The notes under the pieces are model-generated. The model saw only the letters and a program-made list of their open reading frames with translations, was not told the DNA's origin and searched no databases. Shown here piece by piece: positions 15,773-24,953 of a DNA stretch of 38,261 nucleotides. A program made the translations under genes and the position numbers. Each line of letters starts with the position of its first letter. Positions within the stretch are counted from its first letter, which is position 1. The DNA comes from Alphaproteobacteria bacterium (GTDB taxonomy: Bacteria > Pseudomonadota > Alphaproteobacteria > Caulobacterales > Hyphomonadaceae). The stretch is from the NCBI GenBank assembly GCA_018969425.1, contig JAGWYJ010000031.1, positions 1-38,261 of the forward strand, given 5' to 3'.

Positions 15773-18724
15773 TCAGAACTGGGTTCCGACCCGGAGGAAC
15801 ATGGTCCGACCGAGGAGGTCGTACTGGGTTCCAAAGATCGGAGCGTTTCCAAGACGGCTGCCGACGTTTGCCGAAATGATCGGCGGCTGAGCGTTGAAGA
15901 TATTGGCCACACCGCCGGTGACGGTGACCTTGTCTCCCCTCCAGCGGACCGAGAGGTCGTGGGTGAAGTACTGCTCGGTGCGCAGGAGGCGACGAGCAGC
16001 CCGGCCCTGATAGGTGACGTTCTCAGCGTAGAAGACAGAGTTGTCCGTCTTGCCGACATAATCCACGAACCAGGAGTACGTCATGTCGCCGCGACGCAGC
16101 GAGAACTGAGCGTCGCCCGTCCACTCCGGATCACCGATCGACCCGTTGAAGTCGTTGGTGTTGAAGCCGGACACACGGGTCGGCGCGAACAGACGGTTCA
16201 CGTCTTCCTGGGTGTTGGTGGCGTTGACGTCGACAACCAGGTTGCCGAAATCAAACTCGTGCTCGTAGCGAACCGCGATATCGATACCGTGGGTCGCCTG
16301 CTGGTTCACGTTCACATAGCTGTCGTTGACGGTCAGGATCTGGTTGGCGCGGGGGCTGGAAGCCGGCGCACGCGACAGCAGATCGCAGAAGGCGTTCGGA
16401 TAGACCGGGGCCGCATAACAACCGGAAACGATCGATCCAGCGCCGAGCTGGGCCACCTGATCGAAGATGGTGATGTCGAAATAATCGATCGCCACGCTGA
16501 GGTTGATGAAAGACGGCGTGAAGATAAAGCCAAGGGTCGAAGCTTCGGAGGTTTCTGCAGAGAGAACCCCCTTGCCGCCGCCGGTAACCACTTCCGCCGA
16601 GGAACCGGCTGCGATGTAGTTGCTGGGCACGCCCGCCGTCGCGCAGTTGGCGCGAATGTTGGTGTTCGTGCTGTTGCCCCAGTCGCTGCAGGGATCGATC
16701 GACGTCTGAGACGCGAACGAAGTCTGGTTGCCCAGGAACAGCTCGTAGAGAGCCGGAGCGCGGTAGGACGTGCCCTTCGTTCCGCGAACGCGGATCGAGG
16801 GGGTGACCTGCCAGTTCAGACCAGCCTTCCAGACGCTGTCGGAGCCGTAGCTGTCATAGTCAAACGCCCGGGCCGAACCGTTGAAGGTGAGTTCCTCGAT
16901 GAAGGGGACGCCCTTGAGCAGCGGCACGTCCAATTCCACGAAGGCTTCGGACACATTGTCCTCGCCGCGCGTCGGCAGAGCCGACGAGATGCCCCAGAGC
17001 CTCTTCTGCTGAGCGTTAAGGCTCGGCGTGTCGTCGATCTCGAAGGCCCGGTATTCCGCACCGACTGCGAGACCCACGTCTCCTGCGGGAAGCGAGAAGA
17101 GATCGCCCGTCGCCACAGCGCTCACCACGGACTGCGTGTAGGACGTTGTTCCGCGGTCGATTGAGGTCAGCAGATTATAAACGTCAGCCGAGTAGTTGCC
17201 CGAAAGGAAGTCGGCCGAGAAGGGATTGTAGGTCGGGCCGTAGTACTTGCCGTCAGCGCGGGCGTAGTTCGCATCGCCCGCCGTCTCGTTCTTGATGTTG
17301 TTCTGAATGTATTCGCCTTCCGACTGGGTGTAGGAGGCGTTCGCCTCCCAGGTCCAGGTCGAGAGGAAACCGGTGTCGCCGAAGTCGCCCTTCAGCTTGG
17401 AGTTGATATAGTAGTAATCAACATTCACGTCGGTGTTCAGCGGCCAGATGGTGACCGGCTGAGTGAAGGACGTGGGGCCGAACGGAGACGTGAAGGAGCC
17501 AGGAACGTCATAGTAGAGCGCCCCACCGACGAAGGGGAAGAACTGGCGAACTTCGCGGCTCTCGGTCTCGCGGCGAGTGAACAGACCCTCGGTCGTCCAC
17601 TGCATTCCGAGCACGTCCATGTCGTACTTGCCGTAAAGGCTCGCACGCTGCACGCCTGAGAGAACGTCCGCATCGAGATACTTCTGGGAGTTGAGAACGT
17701 CTTCAAAGTACGCGAAGCCTGTTGTGGAGGTCAGGTAGGTCCGGTTCGCACGGGGACGATATCCCGGGAACGGTCCCGTTGTGATCCCGTCTGGCGAGGG
17801 CACGTAACGGTTGCCGTTGCTGGCGAGGATCGTGTTGAAATAGATGTTGGTCGAGTTGCATCCGCCGAGGCTCGTATTGGCAAGGATCGAGCGGTCGATA
17901 CGGTCGAGGCGCTGGCCCGTGGCCGGATCGAAGACCAGGTCCTGAGCGCAACGCGACCAGCTGCGATCTCCATTCGCGAGGCTGTCACGCTTTTCGTATT
18001 CAGCGGCGAGCATAAGCGTGCCGCCCCAGTCGAAGTCAAAACCGATGCCGCCGTTCAGCGAGAAGGATGCGCCCCCCTGCTCTTCGGGACGGTTGACCTG
18101 CATGGTCAGCTCGGGCTTGGCGATCGAGGAGCGGGTGATGACGTTGGCCACGCCTGCGACGGCGTCCGAACCGTAGATCGAGGACGCGCCGTCCTTCAGG
18201 ATCTCGACGCGGCTGATGATCGAATCCGGGATGACGTTCAGGTCGAATGCGCCGACCTGACCGCGGGTTCCCGAAGGGCCAGGACGCTGGCCGTTCAGAA
18301 GGACGAGGCTGCGCTGCGCGCCGAGGCCGCGGAGCGAGACGGAGTTGATCCCAACGCCGCCTTCGACGACGAAGCCGCCGAACTGGTTGTTGATCTGAAC
18401 CGAACCGTTGGCGATCGAGGAGCCCTGAAGGATTTCAGCCGTATCCACGAGACCTTCAAGCTGGGCGCTCTCAGCGGTGATGACCGTGATCGGCGCGGAC
18501 GAGGTGTAAACATCGCGAGCGATGCGCGAACCCGTGATCACGACCTTTTCGCCAGAAGCGGGAGCTTCCTCAGCCGGCTTGGTGGTCTCCACCGGAGCGG
18601 GAGCGTCCGGCGCAGCGGCCGGAGGGGTCTGGGCCGTCGCCGCACCCATCGCCAGAGACAGGGCGCCGATCGCCGCGCCACCACGGAAGAACCTGCGCAG
18701 CATCGCGCTGTTATTTGTCATCAT
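15773..18724 (-). CDS. TonB-dependent outer membrane receptor
   Basis: This 983-residue outer membrane receptor has a signal peptide (positive MLRRFFRGG, hydrophobic stretch, likely cleavage after ATA at about residue 31). A proline/alanine-rich linker and a TonB-box-like GEKVVITGSRI follow, then a plug domain (about 70-200: VSLRGLGAQRSLVLLNG, VEILKDGASSIYGSDAVAGV). A large 22-strand barrel ends in the expected terminal phenylalanine (FLRVGTQF). It resembles the large receptors of Caulobacter- and Xanthomonas-type bacteria that import sugars, peptides or other nutrients; no siderophore context is present. It is divergent from a secreted S9 peptidase 285 bases away, so peptide uptake is a reasonable guess. 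A strong terminator follows the gene. Confidence 0.95.
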   Translation of the reverse strand: MMTNNSAMLRRFFRGGAAIGALSLAMGAATAQTPPAAAPDAPAPVETTKPAEEAPASGEKVVITGSRIARDVYTSSAPITVITAESAQLEGLVDTAEILQGSSIANGSVQINNQFGGFVVEGGVGINSVSLRGLGAQRSLVLLNGQRPGPSGTRGQVGAFDLNVIPDSIISRVEILKDGASSIYGSDAVAGVANVITRSSIAKPELTMQVNRPEEQGGASFSLNGGIGFDFDWGGTLMLAAEYEKRDSLANGDRSWSRCAQDLVFDPATGQRLDRIDRSILANTSLGGCNSTNIYFNTILASNGNRYVPSPDGITTGPFPGYRPRANRTYLTSTTGFAYFEDVLNSQKYLDADVLSGVQRASLYGKYDMDVLGMQWTTEGLFTRRETESREVRQFFPFVGGALYYDVPGSFTSPFGPTSFTQPVTIWPLNTDVNVDYYYINSKLKGDFGDTGFLSTWTWEANASYTQSEGEYIQNNIKNETAGDANYARADGKYYGPTYNPFSADFLSGNYSADVYNLLTSIDRGTTSYTQSVVSAVATGDLFSLPAGDVGLAVGAEYRAFEIDDTPSLNAQQKRLWGISSALPTRGEDNVSEAFVELDVPLLKGVPFIEELTFNGSARAFDYDSYGSDSVWKAGLNWQVTPSIRVRGTKGTSYRAPALYELFLGNQTSFASQTSIDPCSDWGNSTNTNIRANCATAGVPSNYIAAGSSAEVVTGGGKGVLSAETSEASTLGFIFTPSFINLSVAIDYFDITIFDQVAQLGAGSIVSGCYAAPVYPNAFCDLLSRAPASSPRANQILTVNDSYVNVNQQATHGIDIAVRYEHEFDFGNLVVDVNATNTQEDVNRLFAPTRVSGFNTNDFNGSIGDPEWTGDAQFSLRRGDMTYSWFVDYVGKTDNSVFYAENVTYQGRAARRLLRTEQYFTHDLSVRWRGDKVTVTGGVANIFNAQPPIISANVGSRLGNAPIFGTQYDLLGRTMFLRVGTQF

Positions 18725-19009
18725 GAACCCCAGTTAACCGAATTCAACGGACGCCCGATCTTTCACAGGCGATTCCCTCCTTTGGCATAAGGGCGTTCAA
18801 CGCCGCAATCTTCTTGCCTCAGCAGGGCCCCTCTTCCGCCGCATTTACGAAAGGGCTGTGACTTTTTCGCTACAATTGATCTGGCGCAGTGAGGGAAATT
18901 TTTACCCTGAGCGAACTGGCTGCGCGCAAGACCTTGCGCCGCACGACCGAAGCCTCCATTTTCCATCTCGGATCGAACCGATCCGTCACCAAATTCGAGG
19001 GGCTCCCGC

Positions 19010-21028
19010 GTGTTGTCGAGATGGCTTGGACTGGGTGCGTCGCTCGCTTTGCTGGGATCAGCCCCGGCGTTCGGGCAGGCGCTGAACATTGAGGATATCG
19101 CTCGCATCCCCGTGGTCTCGGGAGTCTCGATGTCCGCTGAAGGGGATACGCTGATCGGCATTGTTGCGGACCCGAGAAACCCGGACGCACGCGCCCTCGC
19201 CACCTGGAATATTTCCGGGGTCGATGGAACCAAGCCACTGGCGGTGACCAGCGTCACGCCCGGCAATAACAAAATGGGCTTTATTCAGGCCAGCGCTCTC
19301 AAGGCGGGCAAGGTGATCGCCATCGCCAGCCAGGCCTGGACGGGCAACCTCAACGGGTGCGGCGAAGGTAAGGTGACCGGGGCCACCAAGACCTACCTTT
19401 ATAAATTCTACCTCACGGATAACTCGATCCAGAAATTCGATGATCCGTTCTCCGGCGGACGAGCGGTCGGCGTGAGCGAAGAAACCCAGCGCTGCCTTGA
19501 GATCGGGTCTTCACCCGGGATCGTCGACCTGCCTCTCGACCCGGAAAACGTGATTCTTGTCCAGACGGACGCCGCCTCGCTTCAGGCTCGCTACTCGAAG
19601 GTCAACCTCAAGACCGGCAAAACGGAATTCCTTTTCCGGGAGAGCGGCTCGTCAGGAATCGGGCTTCTCGATCCGCGGGACGGGACGATCCGGACACGCT
19701 CGAAAGTCGAGCCGGTCGGGAATAACGAGTATGAGTTCCAGACCCTTATCCTGAATCCCGACACCAAGGACTTCGACCTCGAAGCCCCGCTGACGGTCGA
19801 TTCCAAGGATCGTCGGACGGTCGACATCGCCGGTTATGATGAGAGCACTGGCAAATATTACGTTCTGACGGACAAATTCTCAGACAAGGTTGAGGTCTAT
19901 CTCTACGACGCCAAGACGGACTCCTTCGACAAGGAACCTCTTTTCAAGCATGCGGACTTCGACGCGTCGGGCGTTGTGCTCAGCCGCAGGGCCTCCAATT
20001 TCGGCCAGCTGCTCGGCTTCCGGTATCTGGCTGGCGATTCTGAGACCTACTGGATCGATCCTGAGATGAAATCGATCCAGGACGGCCTCAATGCGACCTT
20101 CAAGGGTCAGTCCGTGACCCTTATCGACATGACGCAGGACCTCTCCAAGATCCTGTTCTCGGCCGAGGGTCCGCGGAACGCCCCGGCCTATTACCTGTTG
20201 CTCAACAAGAGCAAGGTTCTGGGGATCGGCGGCGAACGCCCGACGGTCAAACCCGCTTCGCTGGGCGATCGTACGCTTGTCTACTATGAGGCCAGGGACG
20301 GGCTGAAGATTCCCGGCTTCCTGACCCTGCCGCCGAACTTCAAGAAGGGAGACCCGGCGCCGCCCGCCATCGTCCTTCCGCATGGCGGCCCGTGGGCCCG
20401 TGACTTCGTGGGCTGGGACGCGACCGGCTGGACCCAGTTCCTCGCCACCCGCGGCTATGCGGTCCTTCAGCCTCAGTACCGCGGAAGCACCGGCTGGGGC
20501 CATACGCTCTGGACCGCGGGCGATGCGGAGTGGGGCCAGAAAATGCAGGACGATAAGGATGACGGCGCCGAGTGGATGATCCGCGAAGGCTACGCGGCGC
20601 GCGGGCGGGTGGCCATATTCGGCTACTCCTACGGCGGGTTCGCCGCCTTCGCCGCCGCCGTGCGCCCCAATGGTCCCTTCAAGTGCGCTATCGCCGGAGC
20701 GGGTGTCTCCAACCTCACGAGGATCGGTAATAACTGGGGTGAAAGCCGCCTTCAGCGGGCGGTCCAGGGGCGGACCGTGAAGGGCATGGATCCCATGCAG
20801 AACACGGACAAGCTGGCCATGCCGATCCTGATTTATCACGGCGATCGGGATGTGCGCGTTCCGCTCTTCCACGCCACAGACTTCCACAATGCGGTCAAAT
20901 CGACTGGCAAGTCGAAGCTCGTCGTTCTCAAGGACATGGGACACCAGCTCGACAAGTGGACCCCCGAGAACCACCGGGACTCGCTGGCGGCGATCGAGGC
21001 TTTCCTCAAGAACGACTGCCAGCTCTGA
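19010..21028 (+). CDS. Secreted S9-family (prolyl oligopeptidase) serine peptidase
   Basis: This 672-residue protein has a GTG start (GAGGGG about 7 bases upstream) and a signal peptide (SRWLGLGASLALLGSAPAFG, then QA). Residues about 25-400 should form a beta-propeller. The C-terminal alpha/beta hydrolase domain carries HGGPWARD, the nucleophile elbow GYSYGG with Ser540, HGDRDVRVP with Asp614, and GHQL with His645. This is a complete catalytic triad of the S9C acylaminoacyl-peptidase/dipeptidyl-peptidase type. The family cleaves short peptides near their N-terminus, and here probably in the periplasm. A hairpin at 21063-21090 terminates the transcript. The partner TonB receptor lies on the other strand. 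Confidence 0.94.
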   Translation: MLSRWLGLGASLALLGSAPAFGQALNIEDIARIPVVSGVSMSAEGDTLIGIVADPRNPDARALATWNISGVDGTKPLAVTSVTPGNNKMGFIQASALKAGKVIAIASQAWTGNLNGCGEGKVTGATKTYLYKFYLTDNSIQKFDDPFSGGRAVGVSEETQRCLEIGSSPGIVDLPLDPENVILVQTDAASLQARYSKVNLKTGKTEFLFRESGSSGIGLLDPRDGTIRTRSKVEPVGNNEYEFQTLILNPDTKDFDLEAPLTVDSKDRRTVDIAGYDESTGKYYVLTDKFSDKVEVYLYDAKTDSFDKEPLFKHADFDASGVVLSRRASNFGQLLGFRYLAGDSETYWIDPEMKSIQDGLNATFKGQSVTLIDMTQDLSKILFSAEGPRNAPAYYLLLNKSKVLGIGGERPTVKPASLGDRTLVYYEARDGLKIPGFLTLPPNFKKGDPAPPAIVLPHGGPWARDFVGWDATGWTQFLATRGYAVLQPQYRGSTGWGHTLWTAGDAEWGQKMQDDKDDGAEWMIREGYAARGRVAIFGYSYGGFAAFAAAVRPNGPFKCAIAGAGVSNLTRIGNNWGESRLQRAVQGRTVKGMDPMQNTDKLAMPILIYHGDRDVRVPLFHATDFHNAVKSTGKSKLVVLKDMGHQLDKWTPENHRDSLAAIEAFLKNDCQL

Positions 21029-21062
21029 AACGTCTGACCGACGTTACAATCTCTGAAACAAC

Positions 21063-21090
21063 GGGCGTCCGGTCTTTGAACCGGGCGCCC
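21063..21090 (+). terminator. Stem-loop terminator of the S9 peptidase gene
   Basis: GGGCGTCCGGT (21063-21073) pairs with ACCGGGCGCCC (21080-21090), 11 bp with one G-T wobble and a 6-nt loop. TGTCTCTGT follows. It starts 35 bases after the stop codon. Confidence 0.75.
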
Positions 21091-21576
21091 TGTCTCTGTA
21101 GCGTGAGCAGATACACCGGACGATCTGCACCCAGATAAGCGATCATCCCCCGTTAGCGGCCGCTCCTGCCTTTTCCGCGCCCGGCGACCCGTCCCTTACG
21201 GACGCCGCCCGAGTTCTTGACCCGATCGCCCCGCTCTCGTTCGCGCTCGATCATAGTCACGATCGCCACGTGCTGCTGGCCATCGACGCCCGCATCATCT
21301 CAATCGCCGATAAAACCATTCGCCCCGGCGACAGTTTGGAACGGCTCCTCGATGTGGGTCGATTTACCGAAGCGGCATATACTTTCCAGCGGGGTGTCGG
21401 CGGCCGAGGCTCGGAAGGCTGGCCGCGGAACCGTGTGGCAATCGCCTGCACCTCCAGGTGTGTCCCGGCGGCCGGAACGGAGTTGAGAAAGGGGGTCAGC
21501 CGTTGCGGGACGCGCCCAAACGGGCGCGCGGCTCCTGACGGAGACGAGGATCTGTCGTCAGGGCCCCGCCGGCGAC
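21091..21576. other. Non-coding or decayed stretch
   Basis: No gene can be supported here. One plus-strand frame is open from 21102 to 21593 but has no credible start or ribosome site. It contains DPIAPLSFALDHSHDRHVLL, which resembles a decayed hemerythrin-like N-terminus only weakly. The sequence after about 21390 reads as low-complexity in every frame. It lies between the peptidase terminator and the toxin-antitoxin pair. Confidence 0.5.
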
Positions 21577-21960
21577 TCACCAAATTCGCGTGACGCGACC
21601 ATCGAAGACTGTATCGGCGGAGATCAGGGAGACGTTCATGAGTTGCGCGGTGGCCAGGATCAGTCGGTCGAAGGGGTCGCGATGATCCCAGTCGATCATG
21701 CCCGCCCGCAAGCAAATCTCGGGCGTGAAGGCCGCAGGCACGCCCCCCTGTTCCGACAGAATCGCGTCCAAGCGCCCGACAAAGGGAACCATCTCAGGCC
21801 ATTTGCCGAGCCTGACCTTCTGGGAGATTTCGAAGAAACTAATCGGGCTGACCAGGACCACCTCGGCGCCCGCAATCCCGGCCAGCGCTGCGGATGATAG
21901 CCGGCTGCCCGAGGACAAACTCCAGGTCCATGCATGCGTATCAAGCAGGACGGCGGTCAC
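21577..21960 (-). CDS. PIN-domain toxin (VapC-like)
   Basis: This 127-residue PIN-domain ribonuclease has the acidic metal-site residues: D7 in VLLDTHAW, a Glu in SFFEISQKVRLGKW, the DWDHRDPFDRLI block, and a final Asp in SLISADTVFD. These are the usual four acidic positions, so the active site looks intact. The start is GTG (21960), overlapping the antitoxin stop as GTGA. Such toxins cleave specific RNAs, often tRNA, when not neutralised. The partner is a Phd/YefM-type antitoxin, a common combination in proteobacteria. The toxin appears functional, in contrast to the decayed neighbours. Confidence 0.9.
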   Translation of the reverse strand: MTAVLLDTHAWTWSLSSGSRLSSAALAGIAGAEVVLVSPISFFEISQKVRLGKWPEMVPFVGRLDAILSEQGGVPAAFTPEICLRAGMIDWDHRDPFDRLILATAQLMNVSLISADTVFDGRVTRIW

Positions 21961-22214
21961 GGACCGGTGTCCTCCAGCCGTTCGGGCTGGCCTTCCCAGG
22001 CGGCGAGATCATCTTCCGTCGCCGACGCAAGGAAATCTGGCCCTGGACCCAATGCGGAGCCCAGCAGAGCCATCCGGAACCCGCCTTTCACGATGGGAAC
22101 CAGGCGCACCATGGGCGTATTGCCCTTGGAGATGACGATCTCCTCACCCGCCATCGCGGCTTCGATCAACCGGGACAAATGGGTCTTGGCGTTATGAATT
22201 GTGACTTGCCGCAC
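21957..22214 (-). CDS. Phd/YefM-type antitoxin
   Basis: This 85-residue antitoxin has the Phd/YefM N-terminal DNA-binding fold: MRQVTIHNAKTHLSRLIEAA, then GEEIVISKGNTPMVRLVP. The C-terminal part (from about residue 50) is acidic and flexible, as expected for wrapping the toxin. The start is GTG at 22214 with GGAGGG about 6 bases upstream. The gene precedes its toxin with a 4-base overlap. A promoter with repeated TTAG elements lies directly upstream, which suggests autorepression by the antitoxin-toxin complex. Confidence 0.92.
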   Translation of the reverse strand: MRQVTIHNAKTHLSRLIEAAMAGEEIVISKGNTPMVRLVPIVKGGFRMALLGSALGPGPDFLASATEDDLAAWEGQPERLEDTGP

Positions 22215-22235
22215 CTTGCCCTCCAGTCTTCGGCT

Positions 22236-22263
22236 ATATTAGCTTAGTTTAGTTAGTCTTCAA
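22236..22263 (-). promoter_or_regulatory. Promoter/operator of the toxin-antitoxin pair
   Basis: On the minus strand a -35-like TTGAAG (22258-22263) and a -10-like TAATAT (22236-22241) are separated by 16 bases. Read on the plus strand, four TTAG units (22239, 22244, 22249, 22253) lie in and just beside that spacer. This is where a Phd-type repressor would block RNA polymerase. The -10 ends 22 bases before the antitoxin GTG. Confidence 0.6.
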
Positions 22264-22346
22264 TAGTCGTCCGGAAACCAGTTTTCCCTCTGCGGCTGAG
22301 GTCGCAGAGCACCGGGGAGAGACGCCCCATCCCCGGCGACAAGGTT

Positions 22347-23265
22347 TCATCTCGGGTGACCTGACCCGAAATTTTCGGACACCCCCAATTTGAATAACAA
22401 ACAGGACTCATAGAGCCCGACACGAATGTTTTCAGCTGTTAACCCGCGGGCCTTGCGTGACTGGCTGTAGACGAAGCACTCGAGCAAAGGGCCCAGCAAA
22501 GTGCGATCACGACTGATCACGCCTTCGTCGATCTCTCGTAACGCTGAAGGAAGGCCTGAATTTATCATCTGGAGCTTCGGCGTTTTGACCAGACGCTTGA
22601 TCTCGCTTCGATGCCAGGGACGCAGGCGCGCCAGAAGACAGACGTGTTCAAGCAGAAGACTCCCGCGATCGATCGTCTTAGTTAAAAAAATCGACCCTTT
22701 GCCCCAGATCAGAGCGATTAAGCAATTTCCCGATCTTGACGGCCGCCGTATCGGTCAAGACCCGCATCATGCCTGCTTTCGGGACCTCTGTGATGTCCAG
22801 GACATCCCGCGATGCAAGGGACCGGGCAAAGTTTATCAGCCAGGTGCGCCCGACGGACCGGGTCGCTCCGGGTGAGGGCTTCTGGAAATCCACCCGCGAG
22901 ACCCCGTTCGATGACATGCGCCAACGGAAAGGCGGCGCCTGCCGCTACCGTCTCCGCGAAGGCGTCGGGGAGGACGTGTGCGGGAGGCCAGCGGACGATT
23001 TCGGCCTGCGAGAGGGGCAGGAGTTGGATTTTTTAGACCCGCGCTGCAAGCGAGTCCGGCGCGATAGCGCCGAAAAACAGGTCGGCCGAACTGGTGATAA
23101 GGAAGCGGCCTGGGCGGGTGACAGCATCGACGGATCGCTTAATCGCCAGCCACAGGCCCGGTTCGCGCTGCACGTCCTCGACCACTGCACGATCAAGCCT
23201 GCGAACAAAGCCTGCGGGATCGGCCTCGGCTGCAGCGCCAACATCATCGTCATCGAGCGTTGATT
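22347..23265 (-). pseudogene. DUF4143-type AAA ATPase relic
   Basis: Minus-strand translation gives the middle and end of an AAA_14/DUF4143 ATP-binding protein in several frames. The first part reads LDDDDVGAAAEADPAGFVRR, then RAVVEDVQREPGLWLAIKRS and RPGRFLITSSADLF. An in-frame TAA follows near 23034; after it comes IQLLPLSQAEIVRWP, then HVIERGLAGGFPEAL. A frameshift near 22,840 leads to SRDVLDITEVPKAGMMRVL. Another break precedes RPWHRSEIKRLVKTPKLQMI, which in family terms is the DUF4143 domain, then RDRTLLGPLLECFVYS. The Walker A N-terminus is missing. The gene is dead: truncated at the 5' end, with at least one stop and more than one frameshift. Intact relatives often accompany mobile or toxin-rich regions, as here. 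Confidence 0.8.
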
Positions 23266-23500
23266 AAGGACGTTCAGGGACATGCATAAGGGGCCCTAGA
23301 CGTCCCTAGGCTCATGTTTTACCCGCGCTTTTGCGACACTCATGGCCCTACGAGGAGTCACAGGGACATAGCGGCTGGGCCAATTCAGAATGCGCCGAGA
23401 TATCGCTCCCGCGGCAGCGACGTTTGCGCCCAGGGTCGCGAAGACTTCAGACAGGGGCGAGAACGGAACGGGCGAGGAGGTTTACGCGGACGGCGTAACC

Positions 23501-24853
23501 TCAGTCAGGATCCCGTTCACCGACAAGAGCCCCGATGGGCGGGAGTTTCCCGGACATCGCGGCCCGCAGAGCGTCGCGGTCAAGCGCGCCCTCCCAGCGA
23601 CTCACCACGATCGCCGCCACCGCATTACCGATGAAATTGGTCAGCGCCCGGCATTCCGACAGGAAGCGGTCAACGCCAAGGATGAGAGCCATCCCCGCCA
23701 CGGGCACGCTGGGCAGGACGGCGAGCGTTGCCGCCAGCGTTATGAACCCGGCCCCGGAGACCCCCGCTGCGCCTTTCGAGCTCAGCATGGCGACCGCCAG
23801 CAGAATAAGCTGGTCGGCCAGAGACAGAGGGGTGTTCGTCGCCTGGGCGATGAAAAGCGCCGCCAGCGTCATATAGATATTGGTGCCGTCGAGATTGAAG
23901 GAATACCCGGCCGGAACAACAAGGCCCACGACCGGCTTGGCGCAGCCCGCGCGCTCGAGCTTGGCCATCAGAGCTGGAAGCGCTGACTCGGACGATGACG
24001 TCCCCAGCACCAGGAACAGCTCATCCTTGAGATAGCGGATAAGACTGAAGATCGAGAACCCAGCCCAGAGACCCACCAGTCCAAGGACGATAATCACAAA
24101 CAGGAAGGAGGTCAGGTACACGGAGGCGATCAGCATGCCCAGCTTCGCAATCGCCTCAATCCCCTGCGTGGAGATCAGGAAGGCGAAGGCCCCAAAGGCC
24201 CCGATGGGAGCGGCTCTCATCAGGATCGACACCATCCGGAAGACGGCCTGACTGACCGATTCCATGACCCTGACAGCGAGATCCGCCCGGTCGCCGGTCA
24301 GAGCGAGAGCGATCCCGAAGAGAATGGCGACGAACAGAACCTGCAGAATATTGCCGCCGACGAAGGCCCCCAGAAACGTGTCGGGAATAATGGCCAGAAC
24401 AAAGCCGGTGACGCTGACATCGCCCGCCTTCTCCTGAAATCCCTGCACCTTCTGAATATCCCCGGCGCTGAGGCTCGAGACATCGACATTCATGCCGGCG
24501 CCAGGCTGAACGACGTTCGCCACGACGAGGCCGACAATGAGAGCGAGGGTCGAGAAAAAGAGGAAGTAGGTGAACGCCTTGAGGGCGACGCGCCCGAGCT
24601 TGGCCATGTCGCGCATGCCGGCGATGCCAATGGCGATGGTCAGAAAGATGACCGGGGCGATGATCATCTTCACCAGCTTGATGAAACCGTCACCCAGCGG
24701 CTTCAGAAACGCCTCGATCCAGGGATTGTCCGCCGCCGGATAGAGCCATCCGAGGACGCCTCCGGCGATGATGGCGAAGATCACCTGAAAATAGAGCTGA
24801 CCGTAGAACGGGACGGGCTTTCCCGAGGCGACATTCGAGGATGGCGCAACCAT
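23501..24853 (-). CDS. Dicarboxylate/amino acid:cation symporter, DctA-like
   Basis: This 450-residue member of the SDF (DAACS) family has about eight membrane helices and two re-entrant loops. Signatures are [20 protein letters not shown] in the N-terminal half, the serine-rich [17 protein letters not shown] loop (HP1), [19 protein letters not shown] (TM7, sodium/substrate site) and the [19 protein letters not shown] loop (HP2). This pattern is closest to DctA, which imports succinate, fumarate and malate with protons or sodium. An aspartate/glutamate transporter cannot be excluded. The ATG has a good GGGAG site upstream. It lies downstream of secF on the same strand after a 100-base gap. 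Confidence 0.93.
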   Translation of the reverse strand: MVAPSSNVASGKPVPFYGQLYFQVIFAIIAGGVLGWLYPAADNPWIEAFLKPLGDGFIKLVKMIIAPVIFLTIAIGIAGMRDMAKLGRVALKAFTYFLFFSTLALIVGLVVANVVQPGAGMNVDVSSLSAGDIQKVQGFQEKAGDVSVTGFVLAIIPDTFLGAFVGGNILQVLFVAILFGIALALTGDRADLAVRVMESVSQAVFRMVSILMRAAPIGAFGAFAFLISTQGIEAIAKLGMLIASVYLTSFLFVIIVLGLVGLWAGFSIFSLIRYLKDELFLVLGTSSSESALPALMAKLERAGCAKPVVGLVVPAGYSFNLDGTNIYMTLAALFIAQATNTPLSLADQLILLAVAMLSSKGAAGVSGAGFITLAATLAVLPSVPVAGMALILGVDRFLSECRALTNFIGNAVAAIVVSRWEGALDRDALRAAMSGKLPPIGALVGERDPD

Positions 24854-24953
24854 GACCAGATCTCCCTTGAACGCCCGGAGGATCTTCGTCCTCCTCGGCG
24901 CGCTTCATCATCCGGCCGCTCGCCCGACCAGGCGCACCCCTAGAGGGACGAGT

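Noticed and set aside
19880-20974. 364-codon minus-strand frame
   Set aside because: It is antisense to the S9 peptidase, which has a complete catalytic triad and clear coding character; the antisense frame shows no motifs.
21102-21593. Open frame with a hemerythrin-like DHSHDRHVLL segment
   Set aside because: No start codon with a ribosome site, no further conserved His/Glu positions, and the second half is low-complexity.
22360-22385. CCGAAA/TTTCGG dyad resembling an insertion sequence end
   Set aside because: A 6-bp arm pair is too short, and no matching opposite end or transposase is present.
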